Below, piece by piece: positions 16,572-24,929 of a stretch of 26,597 nt of DNA (positions are counted from its first letter, which is position 1; every line of letters starts with the position of its first letter). The position numbers and the translations under genes were made by a program. Under the pieces are notes generated by a model. That model saw only the letters and a list, made by a program, of their open reading frames with translations, had not been told where the DNA came from and did no database searches. Source of the DNA: JBEKEX01 sp050013615 (GTDB taxonomy: Bacteria; Chloroflexota; Anaerolineae; Anaerolineales; Anaerolineaceae); contig JBEKEX010000011.1 in NCBI GenBank assembly GCA_050013615.1, positions 1 to 26,597 of the forward strand, given 5' to 3'.

Positions 16572-18797
16572 ATGGCAGCTAATTTTTCGTTCGTTCCAGG
16601 CTTGGAATTACAGGCGCCGATACCTTTGGACCGTTATATTCCGCCCGTCCTGGCCGGCAGTGGTTCTGCCTGGTTAAAGGAATATGCCAATCTTGGCGAA
16701 TGGGTCATCGAGCCATTGTGCTCGAACCCAATGCTGGCACTGGAAGCAGCCCGTGCAGGGTATCGCGTTCTGGTGACATGTAATAATCCAATTCTTGACC
16801 TTTTGTTGAGGGTGCTTGCCAAAGCCCCAACACGAAACGATTTCCAGGCAGCACTGGCCGAGCTGGCGAGTGTGAAGCGCGGCGATGAGAGGCTGGAAGT
16901 CCACTTAAAGTCTTTATACTCGAGCAGATGCCCCGTTTGCGGCGAATCGATCCAGGTGGATGCTTATCTCTGGCAGCGTGGCCAAGCTCGACCTGATCGC
17001 CGCGTCCTGCGCTGCCCCAATTGCAAGGCTGAAGGTGAATATCCGATCATTAATGAAGATATGGAGCGTTTGGCAACGCTCGGCAACCCTGGCCTGTATC
17101 GCTCGCGGGCGGTGGAGCGGGTCATCCATGGTACGGGCGAGCCCCCGGATGTGGTCAAGGAGGCTTTGGAGGTATATCAGGATCGGCCTCTATACTTTCT
17201 GACCACCCTGGTCAATCGCATCGAAGGGTTGCCTACGACGCCGGAACGCAAAGAATTGCTGCATGCGCTGGCTGTCAGCGTTTGTGATTTGGGCAGTACG
17301 CTGTGGCCGTGGGGTGAAGGCCGCTCCCGGCCGCGTCAGTTGAGCGTGTCGCCACAATTCAAGGAACACAACTTGTGGCAGGCGCTGGAGGATGCGATCG
17401 ACGTGTGGACTGGTCAGCCATCGCCCATTCCGCTTACCAACTGGCCGGAGCAACCGCCGCCATCCGGTGGCATTGCGCTCTATCGCGGCAGGCTGCGCAA
17501 TTTATTCCCGCTGCCTGAAGAAGTGCAGCCCAAGGCCATCATTGCCGCACTGCCTTACCCCAACCAGGCATTTTGGACCCTCTCGGCTATCTGGTCCGGT
17601 TGGTTGTGGGGCAAGGAAGGCGTCCAACCGATGAAGAGTGCCCTGGGGCGCCAGCATTATGACCTGTTTTGGGCGGCAGAAGCTTTTCAGAGCACTTTTA
17701 CCCCCTTTAAACATCTGCCGGACGTGCCATGCTTTTTCCAAATTCCTGAACTGGCAACGGGCTTTTTGTTGGCGGTGATGACCGCGGCTCAAACAGCCGG
17801 GCTACGGCTGGACGGATTTGCGCTCCGTGAGAGAGAAGATTCTGCTCAGATGATCTGGCGGGTAAGCCACGACCAACCAGCTGTGATTGGCCGTGGGGTT
17901 AAATCTTGTCGTGATGTCATGCGTATCTTTCTTGCGGAACAGGGCGAGCCTGCCACGTATTTGCGACTGCTGTCGGTTGGGCTGCAGGAACTGGAACGTA
18001 TGAATGCACTGAGACCGGCGCCGCAAATCTCGATGATGGACAAGATTATTCAGACTCAAGCGAGCTTGAAAGAAATTTTTGACGACCACAATTTTCTGAA
18101 GGTCTATGGCAGCGCCGCCCCCGATAGCCATGGCGGCTGGTGGCTGGCGCAGCCTGTGGCAGCCAGGCAATCCCTTTCGGATCGCGTCGAGCTGGAGATT
18201 TTGACTCTGCTGCAACAGGACCCTGTTAGCTCACTCACCGCAGTGGATCGACAGCTTTGCGAGCGTTTCACAGGATTGATGACCCCATCGATTTCGCTCA
18301 TCCAGGCTTGTTTGGAGTCATATACGGACCCGTTGCCTAACCAACCTGACCAATGCCGCTTGCGACCGCAGGATATGGCCGAATCCCGTCGTGCCGACCT
18401 GACTAATGCCAAATTACGCCTGGCACAGATCGGCCATCAACTAGGCTTTCGGGTCGAGACTGAGCCTTGGATATTATGGCGTCAGGAGAATGATGAAGCC
18501 TTATATTGGTTTGGGGTGATGGCTACCAGCGCCATTAGTGAGGTCTTATTCGACCCCGCATTGCCGTCTGCCGTGCATCACGTGATCGTGCTGCCAGGCG
18601 GCCGTGCCAGCTTGTTGAGCTTCAAACTGCGCCATGATCCACGCTTGGCAGAAAACACGGAGAGCTGGCATTTCTTGAAATTTCGCCACTTGCGCCAGCT
18701 TGCTGAACGGTCTGACTTAACTGCCGGGTTGTGGACGAGCTTGTTGGATGGTGATCCCCCGCGCTGGGAAGGTGCGACACAGATCCAGATGTTTTAG
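16572..18797 (+). CDS. Zinc-ribbon DNA adenine methylase-like protein with decayed catalytic motifs
   Basis: A 741-residue protein that resembles the zinc-ribbon adenine-specific methylases (COG1743/DUF1156 type). At 45-73 a segment matches the SAM-binding motif pattern in layout (VIEPLCSNPMLALEAARAGY then NNP), but the usual FxGxG glycines are missing. A four-cysteine zinc ribbon follows (C120, C123, C148, C151; CPVCG and CPNCK). At 326-343 ALPYPNQAFWTLSAIWSGWL aligns with the catalytic region DPPYxxxxxYxxLSxxxxxWL of these enzymes, but DPPY has become ALPY. The C-terminal third (about 500-741) is not recognised. I infer a non-catalytic relative; DNA binding remains possible. No restriction enzyme or modification partner is nearby, and the start lacks a clear ribosome binding site. 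Confidence 0.6.
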   Translation: MAANFSFVPGLELQAPIPLDRYIPPVLAGSGSAWLKEYANLGEWVIEPLCSNPMLALEAARAGYRVLVTCNNPILDLLLRVLAKAPTRNDFQAALAELASVKRGDERLEVHLKSLYSSRCPVCGESIQVDAYLWQRGQARPDRRVLRCPNCKAEGEYPIINEDMERLATLGNPGLYRSRAVERVIHGTGEPPDVVKEALEVYQDRPLYFLTTLVNRIEGLPTTPERKELLHALAVSVCDLGSTLWPWGEGRSRPRQLSVSPQFKEHNLWQALEDAIDVWTGQPSPIPLTNWPEQPPPSGGIALYRGRLRNLFPLPEEVQPKAIIAALPYPNQAFWTLSAIWSGWLWGKEGVQPMKSALGRQHYDLFWAAEAFQSTFTPFKHLPDVPCFFQIPELATGFLLAVMTAAQTAGLRLDGFALREREDSAQMIWRVSHDQPAVIGRGVKSCRDVMRIFLAEQGEPATYLRLLSVGLQELERMNALRPAPQISMMDKIIQTQASLKEIFDDHNFLKVYGSAAPDSHGGWWLAQPVAARQSLSDRVELEILTLLQQDPVSSLTAVDRQLCERFTGLMTPSISLIQACLESYTDPLPNQPDQCRLRPQDMAESRRADLTNAKLRLAQIGHQLGFRVETEPWILWRQENDEALYWFGVMATSAISEVLFDPALPSAVHHVIVLPGGRASLLSFKLRHDPRLAENTESWHFLKFRHLRQLAERSDLTAGLWTSLLDGDPPRWEGATQIQMF

Positions 18798-18818
18798 CGA
18801 AAGGTATCCACTGCCGTT

Positions 18819-21800
18819 TTACTCGGGTGTGCTGGATGGAACGAGCGTATAGGTCGGGACGAATGTAGGTACCAGAGTCTCCGTCGGTGTTTCGGTGGGG
18901 GTGTTTGTAGGTGTGTTAGTGGGGGTCGCAGTTGCCGTCACCGTTGGGGTGGGGGTAGGTGACTGGTTGGTCAGCCGGATCGTGCGGGTGGCCGTGGTGT
19001 CCTTGGTGCTGGTCATCACGATCCGTAGCGTGACCGTGCCGGTTGGCACGGAACTGAGGTCCCACGTATAGATCTTATCCGGATTGGTTATTTGGGCGGT
19101 GTTGTTGTTGACCAAGGTGGTCCACTTGGAGGGATTGTTCCCCACACCATAGTCCAGGCGCCATTCCTTGAAATTATCCGTTGCGCTGATAACTGCGTAA
19201 ATATCGATTGGGTTGGAAGTGATGGTCTGCCCATCCGACAATCCAACGAAGACGATCTTTGGGTGCGGGTCGGAACTTGTGCACGCTCGCGATGGGGTAA
19301 AGAAAACCGAATCGCCAAAACCGGCATTCTCCGCCCAAGCCTTCCCATCGCTGGTATTGGTGATCCAATCCTGGGCAGATGTGTCTGAAACATTGAGTGA
19401 GAGTTTTTTATCGGTAAAATCGCTGCAATCGGAAGAGGCCAGCAAATTTGTCCAAGTGTCGATTTGGACTTCTTTCCAAAGGTCATCGTCGGCGGGGAGC
19501 GGCGGTTGGTCGGAAGCAAAGACCTCACTTCGCTCAGACGGGCAATTGGATGACGGCTGTGTGCCTGACATACTGCAAATGACTTCATCGACGATGCCGG
19601 CGGGACGCGTGAACGGCGTAGGGTTGTTATTACTGACTTTCATCTCAGCGGCTTGCATGAACTGTGACCAGATCGGCGCTGCGCCGGTCAGGCCGGTGGT
19701 ATTGACCATGGGAGTGTAATCGGCGTTTCCGACCCACACACCGACCGTCAGGTCTGGCGTATATCCTAGCGTCCAGTTGTCGCGGAAGTCGTTGGTGGTG
19801 CCGGTCTTGGCAGCCACCTGGAAGGGCATGTTGAGCACTGAGTTCGTACCGAACTCCATGGCGCGGGCGTTGTTATCGGACAATATGGAGGTGATCAGGT
19901 AGGCATGTTCCGGCCGGATTACTTGTTCGCCGGCCGGCGGTTGGTATTGGTAGATCACGTTGCCCTGATAGTCAGTGATCTTGAGAATGGCTTGGGGGGC
20001 CATCCGTTTTCCGCTATTGGCAAATATGGAATATGCCGAAGTCAGATCCAACAATGTGACGTCTCCACCGCCCAGTGTGAGGGAAAGGCCGTAATCATTG
20101 CGAGTGAGGGTGGTGATACCCATGCGCTCTGCCAGCGAAATGAAGCTATCCTGATTAGGAGTAGCCGGGTTGTTGTAGACGCCGACGAAGTTCAACGTTT
20201 TGACTGCAGGGATATTGAGAGAGTTCGACAGGGCGGTCCGCACGGTCACCGGGCCGTGGAATTTGCCGTCATAATCCACCGGTACGTAGGGTGGGTTGGT
20301 GTCATTGGGGTTGCCGGAGGGCGGGAACGACGATGGCACGTCCCAGAGGAGTGTGGACGGAGTCCACCCTTTCTCGAAGGCTGCCGTGTAGGTGATGGGT
20401 TTGATGGATGACCCAGGCTGGCGAGGCTGGACGGCCATGTTGATCTGACCGGAGATGGCTGCGTTATTGAAATCGGCGGAGCCGACCATGGCCAGGATCT
20501 CTCCCGTCGATGGTTGGATAGCCACCAGCGCGCCATCCAGCACGTGCAGGTTGCTTAAGCTGTTCACTTGCTGGCTCACGATCTGCTGTGCCAGGTCTTC
20601 CAGTTGTGGGTCGAGCGTCGTGTAAACTTTAAAACCGCTGTGGTAAAGCGTCTGAGCGCCATATTCCTGCTCCAGTAATGAGCGGATGTACGTGACCCAA
20701 TGCGGGTACACCATATTATTGGTCGAGGGCTGGAAATTATATGCGGCGATTTGATTGGCTGCGTCCGTCAAGTCTTGCTTACTGAGGCAGATGGGTTTGC
20801 GTCCGGGGCCGACATCCACACACCCGCCGCGCTCCTGTACCAATTGATAGATCAACGACAGGATTTCTTCCGTGCGGTGGAGCGTGTCTTCGGGGTCGGT
20901 GTAGATATCATAAACGGAAGGAGATTGTGGCAGTCCAGCCAGGAATGCGGCTTCGCCCAAGGTCAATTGGCTGGCGCTGGTATGGAAATAAGTCTCTGAT
21001 GCTGCTTCGATACCATAGGAAAGATTGCCGTAATATACCTCATTCAAGTACAGTTCCAAGATCTGATCCTTGGAATATTGCCGGGTGATTTGCCCGGCGA
21101 GGATGATCTCGCGTGCTTTGCGCTCCACGGTCTGCTGCGTGCGTTCATCTGGAGAAAGGAGCAGCATGCGGGCAAGTTGTTGGGTGATGGTCGAGGCGCC
21201 TGAGACGATCTGACCGGACGTATAGTTTTCCCACAGGGCGCGGAAGATGGCCAGCAGGTCGTAGCCGGGGTTGTTGTAGAAATTCTTGTCCTCGGTAGCC
21301 AACGTCGCCAGGATCACATACGGGGAGACTTGGTCGATATTGACCTGCGTGCGCATTCCCGCGTTGGGATCGATGATCTCATAGATGGGGTCATTGTTGC
21401 GGTCGTAGATGGTGGTGGTCTCGAATTGCGAGGTGTTTTGCAGTAACTCATTAACGCTGGGGAGGTTGGCCGAAATACGCACGTATTGGTAAACCACGAT
21501 CGAACCGATGCCGATGAGGATGATAACTCCCAGGAACAATATCCCGATGAGCACGCGCAAGAGGCAGCCCCAAACTTTTTTGTTTTTGCTTTGGCTTCCT
21601 TTGGCTGCTTTAGGTTTGATGCGTTTGGAGGGCTTGAGAGTGGTTGGCTGCTGGGATGTACTTGGCTGTCTGGCTTCTTCCGGTGCGCGGAAGGCATTGG
21701 GATGCAGCGATGTGTGAGTGGTAGGCGCGGCAGGCGTGACCTGTGTGCCTTCCATGTCTACTTCGCCGACCCGTTTGGGCAGAACGGCGCCGCTCGAGTG

Positions 21801-22070
21801 CGTGGTCTGCTCGCTCGACCAATCGTCGGGCAGCAGCGCTGGCCCATTGCTTTTCGAAGCCCCCGTCACCTGATTATTGGCAAGGAAGGGGGGCTGTGTC
21901 GGTGAAGTTTGCCCGGCCGATTTTAGCTTCGTTGGTTGTGTGTCTTCGAGCGATGGCTCTGTTTTTTTCTCGCTCTCGCTGGTAGTTTGATCCTGATCGC
22001 CCACCAGTTTGCGGAAGCGGTCAGCCGGGTCGAGAGATGATTTATTGTCGTTGGAAGAATTATCATTCAT
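18819..22070 (-). CDS. Class A penicillin-binding protein (bifunctional transglycosylase/transpeptidase)
   Basis: A 1083-residue PBP1A-type enzyme that polymerises and cross-links peptidoglycan outside the membrane. Residues 1-165 are a polar, probably disordered cytoplasmic tail that becomes lysine-rich, followed by one membrane helix (about 168-196). The GT51 domain has its catalytic Glu260 in ATEDKNFYNNPGYD, then GASTITQQLAR and LELYLNEVYYG. The transpeptidase domain has SSIK (nucleophile Ser554, Lys557), SNSLN, and KTGTTNDFRD. After the catalytic core come a Cys-containing linker, an Ig-like beta segment (about 950-1045) and a Thr/Pro/Glu-rich tail. It converges on the methylase-like gene with a 21-bp gap and diverges from the glycosidase-like gene. 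The long N- and C-terminal additions are unusual in length. Confidence 0.96.
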   Translation of the reverse strand: MNDNSSNDNKSSLDPADRFRKLVGDQDQTTSESEKKTEPSLEDTQPTKLKSAGQTSPTQPPFLANNQVTGASKSNGPALLPDDWSSEQTTHSSGAVLPKRVGEVDMEGTQVTPAAPTTHTSLHPNAFRAPEEARQPSTSQQPTTLKPSKRIKPKAAKGSQSKNKKVWGCLLRVLIGILFLGVIILIGIGSIVVYQYVRISANLPSVNELLQNTSQFETTTIYDRNNDPIYEIIDPNAGMRTQVNIDQVSPYVILATLATEDKNFYNNPGYDLLAIFRALWENYTSGQIVSGASTITQQLARMLLLSPDERTQQTVERKAREIILAGQITRQYSKDQILELYLNEVYYGNLSYGIEAASETYFHTSASQLTLGEAAFLAGLPQSPSVYDIYTDPEDTLHRTEEILSLIYQLVQERGGCVDVGPGRKPICLSKQDLTDAANQIAAYNFQPSTNNMVYPHWVTYIRSLLEQEYGAQTLYHSGFKVYTTLDPQLEDLAQQIVSQQVNSLSNLHVLDGALVAIQPSTGEILAMVGSADFNNAAISGQINMAVQPRQPGSSIKPITYTAAFEKGWTPSTLLWDVPSSFPPSGNPNDTNPPYVPVDYDGKFHGPVTVRTALSNSLNIPAVKTLNFVGVYNNPATPNQDSFISLAERMGITTLTRNDYGLSLTLGGGDVTLLDLTSAYSIFANSGKRMAPQAILKITDYQGNVIYQYQPPAGEQVIRPEHAYLITSILSDNNARAMEFGTNSVLNMPFQVAAKTGTTNDFRDNWTLGYTPDLTVGVWVGNADYTPMVNTTGLTGAAPIWSQFMQAAEMKVSNNNPTPFTRPAGIVDEVICSMSGTQPSSNCPSERSEVFASDQPPLPADDDLWKEVQIDTWTNLLASSDCSDFTDKKLSLNVSDTSAQDWITNTSDGKAWAENAGFGDSVFFTPSRACTSSDPHPKIVFVGLSDGQTITSNPIDIYAVISATDNFKEWRLDYGVGNNPSKWTTLVNNNTAQITNPDKIYTWDLSSVPTGTVTLRIVMTSTKDTTATRTIRLTNQSPTPTPTVTATATPTNTPTNTPTETPTETLVPTFVPTYTLVPSSTPE
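18870..18960 (-). repeat. Low-complexity Thr-Pro coding repeat
   Basis: Short, imperfect repeats of Thr-Pro and Thr-Pro-Thr-Glu codons encode the PBP tail (for example TPTNTPTNTPTETPTET). Such tails commonly end surface proteins in this group. The stretch may vary in length between strains. Confidence 0.8.
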
Positions 22071-22134
22071 GTTTTTTGATTATGACCAAGTTGGAAATCA
22101 TGAGTTATCCAAACTTTAAGCCCTTGTCGGAATG

Positions 22135-22143
22135 ATTGTAGCA
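22135..22143 (-). promoter_or_regulatory. Extended -10 promoter for the penicillin-binding protein gene
   Basis: On the - strand TGCTACAAT reads as an extended -10 (TGnTACAAT). The predicted start is near 22128, giving a leader of about 58 nt. I see no good -35. It lies within a few bases of the divergent + strand promoter. Confidence 0.5.
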
Positions 22144-22151
22144 CAAATTAA

Positions 22152-22180
22152 TTGACCCCTGACGCGTTTGTCTTTACAAT
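22152..22180 (+). promoter_or_regulatory. Promoter for the glycosidase-like/DarA unit, probably leaderless
   Basis: TTGACC (22152-22157) and TACAAT (22175-22180) are spaced by exactly 17 bp. The expected transcription start (about 22187) is within two bases of the ATG at 22189, so the mRNA would have almost no leader. Confidence 0.7.
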
Positions 22181-22188
22181 GGAACCAT

Positions 22189-24564
22189 ATGAGAGTTTGG
22201 AACTTATCCCCTGAAGATCCGTTTTATTTGACGCTGGCAGCCGATTCGCGCTTGTCCGATCCGAGTTTCACCAATGATCATATTTGGGAATTGCGGCTGG
22301 GCGGCGGCCCGATCAAGAGCTTGGATGTATCGACCTGTTATGGCGGTCGTGCGGTGGAGATGCATCTCTTTCCCCGTTTTCATCGGAATGGCGTGACGTT
22401 GACTGACCCGGGGCACTTTCATCAGCCACCAACACTCAATAAATTCTATCCCAATTATTGCCAGCTGACTTCCCAGCCGTTCGAAGGGACCGAGACTTGC
22501 CATGAATATTGGGTGTCCTCTTCGCAGGTGATCGCCGGGCGTTTGCAGTTCAACAATCTGACTTCCGGCGTGCAATCTTTTGCATTCGAGTTGGCCGGGT
22601 GGCTAAAGCCCATGGGAGAAGGCCAGGTGATGGCTCCCACAACCATTGGCATGAATACCGTTTTGGCAGGGAGGACTCAAAGCCTTTGGCCGGTGTGTTT
22701 CATTACCGGCGGCCCGCATCCCAGCGAAACCACATTTCCAGGTTTGCTCTTGTACGTCACTCTGCGCCCCGGGGAAAGCCACGCGTTCACCTGGGCGTGT
22801 GCCAGCCTGTACGACCGCACCGAGTCTTTCGAAGTAGCCAAACAGGCCTGTGAAAGTGCCTGGGATGCGTCGATCAATCGTGTGGAGCGGCTGAACGAGA
22901 GCCAGGAGCTTGAAATTACCACGGGCAACCCCGGTTGGGATGCTGCTTTGGCATTTTCACAACGTGTGGCATTCGGCCTCTTTTATCCATCGAACGTCCA
23001 GCTTCCGTTTTTTTCGGCAGTGCCCAACCGGCTGCCCGAGCAAGGCTATTCGACACATGACGGAAAGGATTACATTGCTTGGGGTGGCATCACCGGTTTC
23101 GAAGCACTTTACTTGTCTAATCTGGTGCTGCCCGGTGCGCCAGATTTGGCTGAGGGCTTGCTGCGCAATTTTTTGGCAACCCAATCCCCCAAGGGCGAAG
23201 TGAATGGTTTGGCAAGCCTGGCCGGACTACGTTCAGCCTGGCAGGTGCAGCCGGTGCTGGCTGAACTTTGCTGGCGTATTGCCCAATGTCGCGAGGACAC
23301 CGCCTGGTTGAACGATATTTTTCCTGCCTTGGGGAACTATCTGAATGCCTGGCTATCGCCGTCCTTCGATAAGGATGGTGATGGCGTTCCCGAATTCCAA
23401 GATCTCTCCCAGATTGGGATCGATTCAGATTTCACAACAGCGGATAGGATTAACAGCCCGAACGGTTTGTTCATTTCCCAGGTGGAATCGCCTGCATTGG
23501 GAGCACTGTTATATAACGAGTGCCAGGCAATGATCCACCTAAGCCACCTGACCCACCACGAGGAATATTTGCCGTGGCTGACAGCGAGTGCCGAGCATCT
23601 TCAGGCACAGGTATTAGAAACTTGGGATCAAGCCGGTGCAACTTACCGCTACCGGGATGCGCTGACGCACCAATGCGACGAGAATCCCTGCCTGTTGCGG
23701 CTTAAAAGTGCCGGCTTGTTCGTCCCTGAACGGAACTTGAAATCTCCAGCCAGGGTATTTGTCTACGTAAAGGTCCATCATGCGGGGAGACGACATCTTT
23801 CCATCATTCTTCATGGAAGCGGCAAGAGTGGCAAAATGACCGAGACCCTGAAGGCAGACCAGTTCGAATGGAGATTAGGAGAAGCGTGGTGTGCGGGGAG
23901 CCGCGTGTTCGATTCCATCAGCGAGGTGAAAGTCACAGGTCTGGAGACGGGTGATGAAGGCTGGCTGGGTGGTTTGAAATTTCGCCAGGAGGATATCAGT
24001 TTGCTCCTGCCGTTATGGGCCGGTTTGTCCACACCTCAGCAGGCGAAAAGACTGGTGGAGCGCAACCTTTCGAGAAGATACCTGGGTAAATTCGGGCTCT
24101 CCGTTCGTCCATTGTCGAAACGGGCGGCCAAGAATGCTGTCGATGGACAGGTCAATTTGCTGATGAATTTGCTGGTTGGTGAGGGGATGGTGCAGTATGG
24201 TTTTCAGAAAGCTGCTGCCGATTTGGTGGGGTGCATCCTGGATGCCCAGGCAGCTATCCTGAAAAAAGAAAAAGGCTTCCGCCATTCCTTCGATGCCAGA
24301 AGTGGAGAACCTGCCGGCGAACGGAATTTCTTGCTAGGGTTAGCCCCCATCGACCTTTTTCTCAAAACGCTTGGTATCCAATACATCAGAAATGATGAAA
24401 TTTTGGTACAGGGAATTAACCCCTTTTCACGTCCAGTTACGGTAAAATATCGAGGGATGACTATCCAGCGATTAATTGACGAGACAATCGTGAACTTTGC
24501 AAATGGTCAATCGATAACAGTGAGTGGCCCTGGGCCACACCGGGTTTCTCTCTCGAAAGATTGA
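22189..24564 (+). CDS. (alpha/alpha)6-barrel glycosidase-like protein
   Basis: A 791-residue protein with no signal peptide, so probably cytoplasmic. Residues 1-240 look like a beta-rich N-terminal domain. From about 245 to 510 the pattern resembles six-hairpin glycosidases such as amylo-alpha-1,6-glucosidase or GH63-like enzymes. Marker motifs are YIAWGGITGFEALYLSN (295-311) and the acidic loop DKDGDGVPEF (394-403), which in such enzymes lies near the active site. A beta-rich segment (about 515-600) interrupts the helical part, which resumes from about 602. The substrate cannot be told. I choose ATG 22189 over a TTG at 22168, because the TTG lies upstream of the -10 element. The next gene begins 17 bases after its stop, which implies an operon with the DarA-like genes. 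Confidence 0.65.
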   Translation: MRVWNLSPEDPFYLTLAADSRLSDPSFTNDHIWELRLGGGPIKSLDVSTCYGGRAVEMHLFPRFHRNGVTLTDPGHFHQPPTLNKFYPNYCQLTSQPFEGTETCHEYWVSSSQVIAGRLQFNNLTSGVQSFAFELAGWLKPMGEGQVMAPTTIGMNTVLAGRTQSLWPVCFITGGPHPSETTFPGLLLYVTLRPGESHAFTWACASLYDRTESFEVAKQACESAWDASINRVERLNESQELEITTGNPGWDAALAFSQRVAFGLFYPSNVQLPFFSAVPNRLPEQGYSTHDGKDYIAWGGITGFEALYLSNLVLPGAPDLAEGLLRNFLATQSPKGEVNGLASLAGLRSAWQVQPVLAELCWRIAQCREDTAWLNDIFPALGNYLNAWLSPSFDKDGDGVPEFQDLSQIGIDSDFTTADRINSPNGLFISQVESPALGALLYNECQAMIHLSHLTHHEEYLPWLTASAEHLQAQVLETWDQAGATYRYRDALTHQCDENPCLLRLKSAGLFVPERNLKSPARVFVYVKVHHAGRRHLSIILHGSGKSGKMTETLKADQFEWRLGEAWCAGSRVFDSISEVKVTGLETGDEGWLGGLKFRQEDISLLLPLWAGLSTPQQAKRLVERNLSRRYLGKFGLSVRPLSKRAAKNAVDGQVNLLMNLLVGEGMVQYGFQKAAADLVGCILDAQAAILKKEKGFRHSFDARSGEPAGERNFLLGLAPIDLFLKTLGIQYIRNDEILVQGINPFSRPVTVKYRGMTIQRLIDETIVNFANGQSITVSGPGPHRVSLSKD

Positions 24565-24580
24565 GGGAAAGGAAGCTACG

Positions 24581-24928
24581 ATGAACGATCAGAAAATGTG
24601 CCGATGTGATTCTTTGATGATGGCGGTGGTTCAAGCGCAGGATGCGGATGCTGCCCATTCTGATTTGGAAAAATCGGGTTGTTATGTTGCTCGTCTGCCG
24701 AGTGTAGGTGGTTTTCTGGGACGCCGCAATGCGACACTGTTGATCGGGTTGGCAAGCAACCAGCGTGAGGCGGTGATCGAGGAGCTGCATAAAAATTGCC
24801 GCGAGCGGATCGAATACATCGCCGTTCCGTTGGAGAGCGCCCCCATGCCCATGGCAACCCCCACTCCCATCCCGGTAGGGGGGGCAACGATATTTACCCT
24901 ACCCATCGAACACTTTGAGGAGGTGTGA
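24581..24928 (+). CDS. PII-like cyclic-di-AMP receptor family protein (DarA/PstA, DUF970), paralogue 1
   Basis: A 115-residue protein of the DUF970 family, whose Firmicutes members (PstA/DarA) are trimeric PII-like receptors for cyclic-di-AMP. The shared layout is visible: a first strand (LMMAVVQAQDAD), the GGFLGRRNATLLIG block (43-56), and the closing GGATIFTLPIEHFEEV. The large flexible loop is present and proline-rich (APMPMATPTPIPV). The FRxT motif, which lies before the GGFL block in PstA and helps bind the ligand, is replaced by YVAR here. An extra Cys-containing N-terminus (MNDQKMCRCDS) precedes the usual start. It follows the glycosidase-like gene by 16 bp. An upstream in-frame start at 24524 would lie inside that gene. 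Confidence 0.85.
   Translation: MNDQKMCRCDSLMMAVVQAQDADAAHSDLEKSGCYVARLPSVGGFLGRRNATLLIGLASNQREAVIEELHKNCRERIEYIAVPLESAPMPMATPTPIPVGGATIFTLPIEHFEEV
24918..24923 (+). promoter_or_regulatory. Strong ribosome binding site for DarA-like paralogue 2
   Basis: AGGAGG lies inside the end of paralogue 1 and ends six bases before the ATG at 24930. It favours that start over an in-frame TTG at 24915. Confidence 0.75.
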
Positions 24929-24929
24929 G

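Noticed and set aside
16572..18797. Active restriction-modification or phage-defence methylase
   Set aside because: The DPPY and SAM-binding motifs are lost, and no nuclease, helicase or other defence gene is adjacent.
18870..18960. GT-rich direct repeats considered as a CRISPR or intergenic repeat array
   Set aside because: There are no regular spacers, and the repeats are in frame with the Thr/Pro tail of the PBP.
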